A stretch of DNA of 25,537 nucleotides. Origin: UBA6382 sp963600315 (lineage in GTDB: Bacteria; Bacteroidota; Bacteroidia; Bacteroidales; Bacteroidaceae). The notes below the pieces were generated by a model. It saw only the letters and a list, made by a program, of their open reading frames with translations, was not told the origin of the DNA and did not search any database. The translations under genes and the position numbers were made by a program. Shown one piece after another: positions 14,686 to 23,614 of this stretch. The stretch is from contig CAVCAW010000063.1 of the NCBI GenBank assembly GCA_963600315.1, forward strand, positions 1 to 25,537. Direction: 5' to 3'. Within the stretch, counting starts at the first letter, position 1, and the number at the start of each line of letters is the position of its first letter.

Positions 14686-17600
14686 CTACTTGTCACTGAT
14701 TCTCAGCTTGAATTTCACTGGTTCTTGCGGTATGATGTACTTCTGCATTGGGCCTGGACCGCAACTAGCGTTACCCAGTCCTCTTTGTGCTACGTCAAAA
14801 TGCAGATAGACAAACGGTCTGTTGACGAGTTCCCACTGGTGCTTGGCATTCATCAGATCTTCGTCGGTGTGGCGGTTTGCGGAGAAGGAAACATTGCCTT
14901 CAGACTCTATCTTCACTGCGTGACCAGCGTTGTCTTTGAGGATGAGCTCGCGCATCTTGCCGCGGTCACCAGTTGTCTGTGGCTTCACGTAGTCCTCGCA
15001 CAACTCGTCTACTTTTGCATAGAAGCGTCCTAGTGTTACGCCACTTTGACGGTCACAATAGTTCTCCCACGGACCAAGGGCATAGTACTCCACATTAGAG
15101 TAGCTGCTGTCAATGGCACAAGCCACGCCTGCACGTCTCAGTTCTGCACTGTGAGGCAGAATCTCGACTGTCATGTCAACCACGCCATTGGAATATATGC
15201 GGTAGTCAATCTTTTGGTCAGCAATCTCGCCCTGGCGACTTGTAGACACGATGCACATTTTTTTACTAGATTGTTCTACTCGCAGTTCACCCTCTGCCTT
15301 CAGACCATTTGACACATTGGAGAACCTGTCGTTTTCTATCCAGCGATGGTTGGCAAAGACAAAGCCCATGCCATCGGCAAGGATATTCTTGCCGTGAAGC
15401 GACATCGCCTTAAGTTGTCCGGTCACCTTGTCAAACTCCACATTTATGTTGTCGTTGAAGATCTTACAGCTTGAGCCGTTGTTGTCTACAGTAAGCTTCT
15501 TGCCTGAAGACTGAACCTCCGCAAGTTCCTTGCATTCTTTGATGACGAATTGCTTCTTTGCCAGTATGTGGCCTTTTTTGCAGAACCTTGTATCAGTTGC
15601 ATAAGCGGCATAGATATTGAGCAAGATCTCGCCTGACGCAGCTTTACTGTTCAGTGCAGGAACGGAGAACAACGTGCTGTCGCCCGGCAGTACGGTCTTC
15701 AGAGGCACGGTTCCCGAAGCCACCGCTTTGCCATTGGCGAGGTACTCATAAGTTATGTCAACATTTTCAGTTGAGATGAACAAAAATTTGTTTTTCATAC
15801 TTATGCTGACACCTTGGTTGTCAGCGGCAGACTGGTCAATGCGCTTGAAGTCTAGACTCTGTAACACGCCATTCACTTCTGCCAGCTTGGCAGAGTAACT
15901 GCGATCTGCCCTAACGACTCCGTTGCAACAGAAATTACCCTGGTGAGGACCGGGAAAATCATACCCCGTGCGTATTTTGAATATACCATTCTTCATCTCA
16001 TGGGGCTCATACACAGCCTGGTCTACCCAGTCCCATATGCAACCGCCAATCGTAGAGTTACTGTTCTCAATGCTCTCCCAATATTCGCTGAGGTTGCCAA
16101 TGGCATTTCCCATCGAGTGGGCATATTCGCAGACAAACATAGGTTTGTCAAGATTGGACGTATTGTTGTACATCCAGTTCATTGAGGGGTACATCTTGGA
16201 GTAGAAGTCGGAGTAAGCTGAGCCACCATAGTCTTTGCCCAGTCGCGTTCCTTCGTAATGGATAGGACGCATACTATCCACAGAGTGTGCTTTGTCGTAG
16301 CAATACTTGAAATTTCTTCCCGCACCGCTCTCGTTGCCAAGACTCCACATTATTACTGACGGATAGTTGCGGTAGGTACCTACAAGGCGGGCAATTCTAT
16401 CCACGAAGGAAGGTATCCACGACGGCATGTCAGAAATGCTTTGGTTAGCATGGTCTTCGAGGTCAGCCTCTGCGCACACATATAGTCCGTAATAGTCAAA
16501 CATGTTGAACATTCTCACATCGTTGGGGTAATGGGAGGTTCGAATGGTGTTTATGTTGTTCTGCTTCATCAGCAGGACGTCGCGCTCCATTGACTCAGCT
16601 GAAACCGTGCGGCCCGCAAACGGATCTGTGTCGTGGCGGTTCACTCCCTTCAAGAACAATCTTTTGCCATTCAGGTATAAGAGTGAATTCTTTATGCAAA
16701 CGTCTCTCAAACCGCACTTGGTGCTGAAAGCCATCTGTTCATTTCCGTTACCATCGCTCTGTATGACGTGCAAGGTATAGAGGACTGGAATCTCTGCGCT
16801 CCAAAGTTGCGGATTGGCGACAGAAAAGTTCACCTCGTACGAAGCAGAATCTTTCTTGGCAGCCAGCGACTGACCGACAAGTTTGCCGTTGGGATCAAAC
16901 AGTTTTAGCGTCACGTTGCCTATTTCCCCTGCGCCTTCTGTCGTAAGTTTCACATTGACGTTGGCCTTTGTGTAGTCTGCATTGAAGTGCGAAGTTATAT
17001 AATGATCTCTTACACTTGTTGTAGGGATATTGTATATGTACACTTGTCGGAATATTCCACTCATGCGGAACATGTCCTGACATTCAAGGTAAGAACCATC
17101 ACACCACCTGAGAACTTGTACTACCAGATTATTCTCGCCTTCCTTGACGCAATCTGTTATGTCAAACTCAGCCACATTATTTGAGCCTTGCGAGTAACCA
17201 ACATACCGTCCGTTCAAGTACACAAAAGCTGCACTGTATATTCCCCCGAAATGTATGATTGTACGCTTTGAAAGCCAACTTTTGTCCACACTGAACGTAC
17301 GCCGGTAAGTGCCCACAGGATTCACTGCGTAGTTCTCGCCATTATTGTTGTAGCCGTCCCTTGCGTTAATATAGGGAGGAGTATTGGAATGAGGGTATTC
17401 AACATTGCAGTATATAGGGCGGTCATAACCCTGCATCTCCCAACAACTCGGCACTGGGATACTATCCCAACTTTCAAACGCGGAGCTACCTGTCTTTGAC
17501 AGTTCCAAACCATCGGGACGTTTGTCAGGAGAAGTGACAAAGTTGAAACTCCATACTCCATCAAGCGATTTCCTTGAAACAGAATGCGGATCCAACCAAG

Positions 17601-18513
17601 GCTTGGCATAATGACCTGCGTCTGACAGCATCTCTTGTTCACCCACATAGGGGGTATATGCAGCTACTACAGGCAATTTATTTTGCCCAAACACAGTCTC
17701 GTCTTCCCATATCGGTGACTTAATTTTCGGTTTAGATACCTCTTCTATACAGAACCAACTATTTGGGTCGTTTTCGTCAATATCAGCAATTGTCATGCGA
17801 CCATTACGGGCAGTAAACATCTTGTTCTTATTGTAACTTACGATCTGATAGACTGCCGATTTATTCTTGACCGGTTTGATAGACAATAATGCATTGCCGT
17901 AATGGCCTGGATTGGCAGGCCACTGAAGCAAGTAGTCTATATTGGGATTATCGCCTCCATCGTCAAAATATTGGTTGGAAAACGCATTATGCACAACGTG
18001 TTTGTTAGGACCCAGAGTCTTGATAACCCAGTATTGTCCTCTATTCAACGAATCCTTCTCTTCAGGTTTAATCTGCGCATTGTTACCGCCATTGCTACCA
18101 TTGCCCAGAACTTTACTGCCCACATTTGCGCTCACAAAACGATAAGTACAGTTCTCGTCAGAACCAAAATATGATGACTCCTTGACGATTATGGTATTCT
18201 TTTCAAGTTTCTTCTGTGAGTGGGCAGGAGCCAGCGTGTATTTGTTACCACCCAAATGTTTAATTTTCCATTTCTGTAATTCATCCGAACCATTTTCTTC
18301 ACCCCACGAAAGTCCATCCTCAGTAATGCGAAGGGCCCGGTGCTTAAATGGATCTATTATTCTCCATGTCCCCGATAATTCCGTCAGTTCAAGCAACTGG
18401 TGTTCGTATTCTAAGGGTATTGATAAAATCTCATAAAGAGCACCCTTACGAAAATTCTGCGCCATAGAAATCACGGGCACAAGAAGCACAAAAAGGAAAA
18501 TTTTCTTCAACAT
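14686..18513 (-). CDS. Secreted GH2 beta-galactosidase with N-terminal lectin-like region
   Basis: A 1275-residue exported glycoside hydrolase family 2 enzyme (signal peptide MLKKIFLFVLLVPVISMAQ). The LacZ-like core starts near residue 280: a sugar-binding jelly roll with SLDGVWSFNF at 316-325, WEMQGYDRPIYCNVEYP at 358-374 and NPVGTYRR at 398-405, then Ig-like domains, then the TIM barrel. WSLGNESG at 723-730 gives acid/base Glu728, and FVCEYAHSMGN at 793-803 gives nucleophile Glu796. A C-terminal domain with YYALGPWENY matches the LacZ small-subunit domain. Residues of about 20-260 are extra compared with classical LacZ (about 1020 residues). They contain repeated W-x-I and KY/KMF-type segments suggesting a ricin-like beta-trefoil. 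No T9SS C-terminal sorting domain is visible at the end. It is monocistronic, with its own promoter region and terminator. Confidence 0.94.
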   Translation of the reverse strand: MLKKIFLFVLLVPVISMAQNFRKGALYEILSIPLEYEHQLLELTELSGTWRIIDPFKHRALRITEDGLSWGEENGSDELQKWKIKHLGGNKYTLAPAHSQKKLEKNTIIVKESSYFGSDENCTYRFVSANVGSKVLGNGSNGGNNAQIKPEEKDSLNRGQYWVIKTLGPNKHVVHNAFSNQYFDDGGDNPNIDYLLQWPANPGHYGNALLSIKPVKNKSAVYQIVSYNKNKMFTARNGRMTIADIDENDPNSWFCIEEVSKPKIKSPIWEDETVFGQNKLPVVAAYTPYVGEQEMLSDAGHYAKPWLDPHSVSRKSLDGVWSFNFVTSPDKRPDGLELSKTGSSAFESWDSIPVPSCWEMQGYDRPIYCNVEYPHSNTPPYINARDGYNNNGENYAVNPVGTYRRTFSVDKSWLSKRTIIHFGGIYSAAFVYLNGRYVGYSQGSNNVAEFDITDCVKEGENNLVVQVLRWCDGSYLECQDMFRMSGIFRQVYIYNIPTTSVRDHYITSHFNADYTKANVNVKLTTEGAGEIGNVTLKLFDPNGKLVGQSLAAKKDSASYEVNFSVANPQLWSAEIPVLYTLHVIQSDGNGNEQMAFSTKCGLRDVCIKNSLLYLNGKRLFLKGVNRHDTDPFAGRTVSAESMERDVLLMKQNNINTIRTSHYPNDVRMFNMFDYYGLYVCAEADLEDHANQSISDMPSWIPSFVDRIARLVGTYRNYPSVIMWSLGNESGAGRNFKYCYDKAHSVDSMRPIHYEGTRLGKDYGGSAYSDFYSKMYPSMNWMYNNTSNLDKPMFVCEYAHSMGNAIGNLSEYWESIENSNSTIGGCIWDWVDQAVYEPHEMKNGIFKIRTGYDFPGPHQGNFCCNGVVRADRSYSAKLAEVNGVLQSLDFKRIDQSAADNQGVSISMKNKFLFISTENVDITYEYLANGKAVASGTVPLKTVLPGDSTLFSVPALNSKAASGEILLNIYAAYATDTRFCKKGHILAKKQFVIKECKELAEVQSSGKKLTVDNNGSSCKIFNDNINVEFDKVTGQLKAMSLHGKNILADGMGFVFANHRWIENDRFSNVSNGLKAEGELRVEQSSKKMCIVSTSRQGEIADQKIDYRIYSNGVVDMTVEILPHSAELRRAGVACAIDSSYSNVEYYALGPWENYCDRQSGVTLGRFYAKVDELCEDYVKPQTTGDRGKMRELILKDNAGHAVKIESEGNVSFSANRHTDEDLMNAKHQWELVNRPFVYLHFDVAQRGLGNASCGPGPMQKYIIPQEPVKFKLRISDK

Positions 18514-18645
18514 GTAAACTTAAATTAAAATAACTAATTGGACGAAAGCTATAAACTTGCTCACTGGCAAAATGGCATTTTCAATTCTACAATCTAATGC
18601 CGCATCTGTTGCGCACACACAACATCATTTTTCACCTTCTCTTGA

Positions 18646-18661
18646 CAAAGATACAAATTTA
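18646..18661 (-). promoter_or_regulatory. Tandem -7 elements upstream of beta-galactosidase
   Basis: On the minus strand TAAATTTG (18654-18661) is immediately followed by TATCTTTG (18646-18653), both exact TAnnTTTG matches. A GTTG at 18675-18678 stands 21 bases before the second element, a plausible -33. The predicted leader is about 125 bases. The rest of the 329-bp spacer 18514-18842 holds no gene or clear terminator that I can see. Confidence 0.5.
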
Positions 18662-18842
18662 TTTTGACTAGATTCAACAAATTCATACACAAAGCATCAA
18701 CATATAGGAAACTGACCCGTTTTACACTATCAGAGCCACAATATCGAACAAGGAACCTATTAGTTTGTGCCATAAGATTTGCGTCTAGCAACAAACCTTA
18801 GGATTATCAGCCGGAGGCTACGTCAAAGGATTGAAGAGGGTA

Positions 18843-19682
18843 TTACAGGTCTAGAGTCAAGCCGTCATAGGCAAAGCGCACGTTGCAAGGTAGCAAGGAG
18901 GGTGATTCCGAGTGAAGTCCGGCGGAATGAGCGAGATGAGTAAAAAAAGTTTTCTTTGGCTTCAAGCGGTCTACAAGCCCAAGAGCTTCATCAATGCTTT
19001 GGTGGGTAGGATGAGGAGACTTGCGCAACGCATTGATTACTAACAAATCAAGATCGGCTAAGCGTTCAAAAGTCTCCTGGGGCATCTGACTCATATCTGT
19101 AATATAGGCGAACTTACCAATGCGAAAGCCCACGATAGACAATTTCCCGTGCATAACCCTAAGAGGTTCTACCCGAACTCCACAAATATAAAAGGGCACG
19201 TAAGGTGTCACTGCATTAAGTCGGAGTACGGGAGCCGAAGGATATTTGCTAGGACCAAAACAATATGGCAGCCGCTCCTCAAGATGCTGTATAACCATCG
19301 GCTCACCAAAGATGTCTATGTCGTTGAATACGCAGAAAGGTCTAAGATCATCAAGCCCACCGACGTGGTCATAGTGTTCGTGAGTAACAAGAACGGCATG
19401 AATTGGACCATAAGGGACTCTCAGCATTTGTTGTCTAAAATCGGGACCACAGTCAATTAGAAAACGCACCGTGCCCGTAGTGAAAGATACAGGGTGTGAA
19501 TCTTCATCTGCCCGATAGTTAGATGAAGCACTGTCAACACTGCAGATTGCGTTGTCAAACTCTAGCAAAACACTTGAGCGCAACCTTTTGTCACGGGAGT
19601 CCAATGAACAACACACATCGCATCCACATCCTATCACGGGAACTCCATTCGACGTGCCGGTACCAAGAAAAGTCAGTCTCAT
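18843..19682 (-). CDS. PhnP-like MBL-fold metallohydrolase
   Basis: With start ATG 19682 the protein has 279 residues and begins MRLTFLGTGTSNGVPVIGC. The family's Cys cluster G-C-x-C-x-V-C is near 19-24, followed by KRLRSS, then ID-CGPDFR and the zinc motif THEHYDHVGG at 100-109. Downstream are MHG, ITDMS (Asp ligand), and a late HLAHSAG with a His ligand. PhnP-like enzymes hydrolyse cyclic nucleotide- or phosphoribosyl-type phosphodiesters; the substrate here is unknown. About 30 residues (roughly 42-70) lie between the RSSVLLEF and VRFLIDCGPDF strands, where relatives usually have a short turn. The upstream in-frame ATG at 19700 overlaps murB, and the N-terminus favours 19682. It is the last gene of the leu-murB unit. 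Confidence 0.88.
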   Translation of the reverse strand: MRLTFLGTGTSNGVPVIGCGCDVCCSLDSRDKRLRSSVLLEFDNAICSVDSASSNYRADEDSHPVSFTTGTVRFLIDCGPDFRQQMLRVPYGPIHAVLVTHEHYDHVGGLDDLRPFCVFNDIDIFGEPMVIQHLEERLPYCFGPSKYPSAPVLRLNAVTPYVPFYICGVRVEPLRVMHGKLSIVGFRIGKFAYITDMSQMPQETFERLADLDLLVINALRKSPHPTHQSIDEALGLVDRLKPKKTFFTHLAHSAGLHSESPSLLPCNVRFAYDGLTLDL

Positions 19683-19690
19683 TGCACCGC

Positions 19691-20689
19691 CTAAATCCAA
19701 ATCACCTCAGGCTTGAGCGAGATGCCAAATTTATTTTTGACATCTGAGCAAACCGCCTTAGCGAGATTAACAACATCTTCTGGAGTGGCACCACCCGTAT
19801 TAACGAGTACGAGAGCCTGCTTGCTGTATACCGCAGCATGTCCTAAACTCTTGCCTTTCCATCCGCATTTCTCTATGAGCCAACCCGCTGGTATCTTTAC
19901 TCCCTCAGGCATAGAATAGTGAGGTACTGTGGGATAGTCTTTTAGCAATGTTTCGTAAGCTGCCTTGTCGACTACGGGATTCATGAAGAAGCTGCCAGCA
20001 TTGCCCAGCGTGGCTGGATCTGGCAATTTGCTCGTACGCAACTTGATTATGGTATCTCGCAAATCCATAGCATTAATTTTGCTTGATGCGTGATCAGCCA
20101 AGGTGTGATAAGTAAGATTTGGATGAAAATCAAGCGACAGCCGTAGCGTCACGTGGGTAATGGCATAATGCCCCTCCCAATCTCCTTTGAAATTACTCAT
20201 ACGATAGCCAAAACCGCAGTCTTCAGCTGCAAATTCGTGCACTTCGCCATCAGTTAGCGACACAGCCTCCACGCTTTCCACAAAATCCTTCACTTCAGCT
20301 CCATAGGCACCGATATTCTGCACCACAGCGGCTCCCACCTCTGAGGGAATACCAGAAAGATTCTCCAATCCGAAATAACCGTGTTGCAAAGTGCTTTCAA
20401 CCACACGATCCCAAGTCATCATAGCTCCCAGGCGAAGGTGTACATTATGACCATCTATACCAATCACCTCAAATCCTTTTATAGCACTATGCAACACCGT
20501 GCCATCATAGTCTTTTGTAAACAGCAAGTTGTTGCCGCCACCAATATGGAGCAGCGGCTCATTCTTGTCATGAGTATATAGATAAGTCTGTAGTTCTTGC
20601 ACGGTTTCATACTCCACGAATTTCTTGGTTTTGATGTCAAGTCCGAAGGAGTTGTGATGTAGCAACGAATAGTCTGTCTTGATAGTCAT
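19691..20689 (-). CDS. murB: UDP-N-acetylenolpyruvoylglucosamine reductase
   Basis: FAD-dependent cytoplasmic enzyme reducing UDP-GlcNAc-enolpyruvate to UDP-MurNAc in peptidoglycan synthesis. The 332 residues fit type I (E. coli-like) MurB. The FAD-binding region has LHIGGGNNLLF at 47-57 and LENLSGIPSEVGAAVVQNIGAYG at 108-130. GYRMSNFKG at 161-169 carries the conserved Arg163, GNAGSFFMNPVV at 229-240 contains catalytic Ser233, and the C-terminal KPEVIWI contains the conserved Glu. It begins 34 bp after the DUF4348 lipoprotein gene and is followed 8 bp later by the MBL-fold gene. No separate promoter was recognised, so it may be co-transcribed with leucine genes. Confidence 0.96.
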   Translation of the reverse strand: MTIKTDYSLLHHNSFGLDIKTKKFVEYETVQELQTYLYTHDKNEPLLHIGGGNNLLFTKDYDGTVLHSAIKGFEVIGIDGHNVHLRLGAMMTWDRVVESTLQHGYFGLENLSGIPSEVGAAVVQNIGAYGAEVKDFVESVEAVSLTDGEVHEFAAEDCGFGYRMSNFKGDWEGHYAITHVTLRLSLDFHPNLTYHTLADHASSKINAMDLRDTIIKLRTSKLPDPATLGNAGSFFMNPVVDKAAYETLLKDYPTVPHYSMPEGVKIPAGWLIEKCGWKGKSLGHAAVYSKQALVLVNTGGATPEDVVNLAKAVCSDVKNKFGISLKPEVIWI

Positions 20690-20723
20690 GGTTAGGCGAT
20701 TTTAGGAATTAGGTTGCTTAAAT

Positions 20724-21581
20724 CTAGAGGTTTTCAATTTTGCACAATTGCCACTTGCCCGCAGCTTTGTGGAAATGGAGGCGACAGGCAAAGCCCGACG
20801 ATGGAGACTCTACAGACACCACGCGTTCATCACCGCTCAAATCTTGTCCGAAGTCTAGGTTAGAGAACTGCGCAGAGGGCAACTCTGGTATAAGAGTCTC
20901 ATTCCATTGCGAAAGGCTTATTTTCTTGCCCTTTACCATCTTCATCTCAAACTCATCGTCGTAGTCGGGGTCTATACCGTCGTAGGTAACAGTCTCGGCT
21001 ATGTGATTCATCTGAAAGTCCTTGTCTGAAACAAATTTAGAATAGAACCCGATGAAGCCGTTGTCGGCATCTTGGTCTATGGCAGACTCCTCTATAGACG
21101 TAAGCATCCACTTGTCGTCAGTCTTCTCAAATAGATAATTACTAACAATATCCTGACTAACATCATACCACTGCACATTCACCTTAGTGACACTCTTGTC
21201 TGTTTCCAGTTTCAATGACTTGGTGTTAGGGAAAAACACCGTGTAGATGTCGGAATTGTAGTAGAGTCGCGAAAAATGCCACTCCTGGGCAGTCACTGTT
21301 TGCCGCTGACCATTGACCATACACGGAAGAGGAAATTTCACTCTTGACTTCTGATAGGCACTGTTCTGACAAAACGACGAAATAAAATCATAGAATACAC
21401 CATCAGCAGCTTTGGGAACTTTGGCCTGAGCAATGATTGGATCTTCCTGATCAATGGGAACCGGAGCAATCGTGTCGGCTACACTGTCGACCGTATCAAC
21501 GTCCTTGCCAACCTCAGCCTTACCTCCTCCACACGAAGAGAGCAATGCAAGCAGAATACAAGGAACCAACAGCTTTTTCAT
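20724..21581 (-). CDS. DUF4348 lipoprotein
   Basis: With start ATG 21581 this is a 285-residue lipoprotein: MKKLLVPCILLALLSSC is a signal peptide with lipobox LSSC, followed by GGGK and an acidic, low-complexity linker (DVDTVDSVADT). The domain resembles DUF4348 of Bacteroidota: FYDFISSFCQNSAYQKSRVKFPLP, then VNVQWYDVSQDIVSNYLFEKTDDKWMLTSIEES split over two strands, FIGFYSKFVSDKDFQMNHI, and a C-terminal GKWQLCKIENL. Function is unknown; the repeated W-x-L strand pattern suggests an NTF2-like or similar periplasmic beta fold (weak inference). The frame opens upstream to 21644 inside leuD, but only the ATG at 21581 gives a signal peptide. It starts 16 bp after leuD, so it is in the leu operon. 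Confidence 0.85.
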   Translation of the reverse strand: MKKLLVPCILLALLSSCGGGKAEVGKDVDTVDSVADTIAPVPIDQEDPIIAQAKVPKAADGVFYDFISSFCQNSAYQKSRVKFPLPCMVNGQRQTVTAQEWHFSRLYYNSDIYTVFFPNTKSLKLETDKSVTKVNVQWYDVSQDIVSNYLFEKTDDKWMLTSIEESAIDQDADNGFIGFYSKFVSDKDFQMNHIAETVTYDGIDPDYDDEFEMKMVKGKKISLSQWNETLIPELPSAQFSNLDFGQDLSGDERVVSVESPSSGFACRLHFHKAAGKWQLCKIENL

Positions 21582-21597
21582 GATTAAAGTAACTTTT

Positions 21598-22218
21598 TTA
21601 GTGGCGCACAGATTCAAACTCTTCGATTTTCTCCTTATTCTCAAGTAGGAAATCTATATCATCCAAAGCGTTCATCAGACAATATTTCTTATAACCATTG
21701 ATACCAAACTGTTCAGAATGACTAGTAGCGACATTTGTCACAGTCTGCGAAGGCAGGTCAATCTTGACTTGTGCAAGAGGATTAGCTTGTATAGTCTCAA
21801 ACAATTCTCCTTGAAATTCCTCTGTAACAATCACCGGCAACACGAAGCTATTCAACAAATTATTGCGGTGAATATCTGCAAATGAAGAACTAATCACAGC
21901 TCTCACTCCATAGCCGGCGATTGCCCATGCAGCATGCTCACGACTTGACCCTGAGCCCCAATTCTTGCCAGCTACGATTATCTCGTGAACACCGCTGTGA
22001 GGAGGTTCACAGAAAGAAGATTGGTTGAGTACGAAGTCACCGATTGGCTTGCCTTGTTCGTCAAAGCGAAGGTCGTGCATGAAAGCATCGCCGAAGAATT
22101 TAGGGTCGCGCGTTGTTGAAGCCAAATAGCGTGCAGGGATAATAAGGTCCGTATTGCAGTTGTCAATAGCTATCGGGATACAAGAACTCTGTATCGTATT
22201 AAATTTCTGTTTGCTCAT
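21598..22218 (-). CDS. leuD: 3-isopropylmalate dehydratase small subunit
   Basis: Small (swivelling) subunit of isopropylmalate isomerase, partner of LeuC, converting 2-isopropylmalate to 3-isopropylmalate in leucine synthesis. The 206 residues carry the family's early DLIIPARYL (24-32), the conserved GSGSSREHAAWAI at 88-100, and VISSSFADIHRNNLLNSFVLP. That is the normal LeuD arrangement and full length. It starts 4 bp after leuC stops, so the two subunits are translated from one message. Confidence 0.96.
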   Translation of the reverse strand: MSKQKFNTIQSSCIPIAIDNCNTDLIIPARYLASTTRDPKFFGDAFMHDLRFDEQGKPIGDFVLNQSSFCEPPHSGVHEIIVAGKNWGSGSSREHAAWAIAGYGVRAVISSSFADIHRNNLLNSFVLPVIVTEEFQGELFETIQANPLAQVKIDLPSQTVTNVATSHSEQFGINGYKKYCLMNALDDIDFLLENKEKIEEFESVRH

Positions 22219-22222
22219 ATTC

Positions 22223-23614
22223 TTACATTATCTTACGAGGGTCAGTAATTTTTCCTGTCACTGCAGCTGCGGCGACCACCAATGGCGATGCAAGAATGGT
22301 GCGTGCGCCAGGCCCTTGACGTCCCACGAAATTACGGTTACTTGTGCTTATAGAGAGTTTACCCGAAGGCACCTTGTCGGGATTCATAGCCAGACAGGCT
22401 GAGCACGAAGGCAAGCGCAACTCGAAGCCAGCGTCAGCGAGAACAATGTCGATACCTTCATCAATTATCTGCTGCCTTACGCTCCAACTGCCGGGCACCA
22501 ACCAAGCCACCACATTGTCAGCCTTCTTGCGACCTTTCACGATTGAGGCAAACGCCCGGAAATCCTCTATACGACCGTTAGTGCACGCACCAAGGAAACA
22601 ATAGTCTACAGATTTCCCCTCCAAGTGTTCACCCGGCTCAAACTGCATATATTCAAGCTGCGAAAGGAAACCAGCTCTATCAGCCTCTGCTACGCTATCC
22701 AACGAAGGAATAGCCTCATCAATGGCTACACCAGCTCCAGGATTCGTACCATAAGTGATGCGCGGCTTGATGTCAGCAGCATCAAAAGTCACTTCTTTGT
22801 CAAAGACAGCATCGTCGTCGCTGCGCAGTGTCTTCCACCGCTCTACGGCTGCATCCCAGTCTTTTCCCTTCGGAGCATACTCACGCCCCTTCAGATACTC
22901 AAATGTCACTTCGTCGGGAGCAATTATACCAGCACGACTACCCATCTCGATTGAGAGATTAGACAGGGTCAGCCTACCCTCCATTGACAAGGAGCGAATA
23001 GTGCTTCCCGCATATTCCACCACATAACCTGTAGCACCGGCAGTAGTAAGTTTTGACATGATATACAAAGCAACGTCTTTAGCGGTGACACCCGGCTGCA
23101 ACTTGCCTTCTACATTTATACGCATAGATTTGGGTTTCTGCTGCAATATGCACTGCGAGGCTAGCACCTGAGTCACTTCAGAAGTGCCAATACCCATCGC
23201 CAGCGCACCTACCGCACCGTGAGTGCTCGTGTGGGAATCTCCGCATACTATCGTCATGCCTGGCAGAGAAAGCCCCTTCTCAGGTCCAACCACATGAATT
23301 ATGCCATTGTCCTTGCTACCCATATCAAAGTGAGTGATGCCAAACTCATTGCAGTTCTTCTTAAGTGTCTCAACTTGCTTGCGACCTACTGGGTCATCAA
23401 TATGATCTTGTTGGTCAGACGGAGTGTTATGATCGGGCATGGCGTAGACCTGCTTCGGACGAAACACCGGTATAGCCTTGTCTCTCAGAGTGTCGAATGC
23501 CTGCGGGCTAGTAACCTCATGAGCAAACAAGCGGTCTATATATAATTGAGCAGGACCATCTTGCACGTTCTGCACAACATGGGAATCCCAAATCTTGTCA
23601 AATAAAGTCTTCAT
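22223..23614 (-). CDS. leuC: 3-isopropylmalate dehydratase large subunit
   Basis: Aconitase-family [4Fe-4S] subunit of isopropylmalate isomerase, 463 residues. The cluster cysteines are visible as GACTNGR (Cys344) and PSCSACLAMNPD (Cys404 and Cys407). TIVCGDSHTSTHGAVG at 121-136 and the N-terminal MPDHNTPS at 59-66 are family blocks. The ATG overlaps the leuA stop as ATGA (23611-23614). The cluster is oxygen-sensitive, consistent with anaerobic life. Full-length and intact. Confidence 0.97.
   Translation of the reverse strand: MKTLFDKIWDSHVVQNVQDGPAQLYIDRLFAHEVTSPQAFDTLRDKAIPVFRPKQVYAMPDHNTPSDQQDHIDDPVGRKQVETLKKNCNEFGITHFDMGSKDNGIIHVVGPEKGLSLPGMTIVCGDSHTSTHGAVGALAMGIGTSEVTQVLASQCILQQKPKSMRINVEGKLQPGVTAKDVALYIMSKLTTAGATGYVVEYAGSTIRSLSMEGRLTLSNLSIEMGSRAGIIAPDEVTFEYLKGREYAPKGKDWDAAVERWKTLRSDDDAVFDKEVTFDAADIKPRITYGTNPGAGVAIDEAIPSLDSVAEADRAGFLSQLEYMQFEPGEHLEGKSVDYCFLGACTNGRIEDFRAFASIVKGRKKADNVVAWLVPGSWSVRQQIIDEGIDIVLADAGFELRLPSCSACLAMNPDKVPSGKLSISTSNRNFVGRQGPGARTILASPLVVAAAAVTGKITDPRKIM

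Noticed and set aside
18594..18794. 66-codon minus-strand open frame in the spacer before beta-galactosidase
   Set aside because: It spans the tandem -7 elements, has no recognisable signal or domain, and looks like chance.
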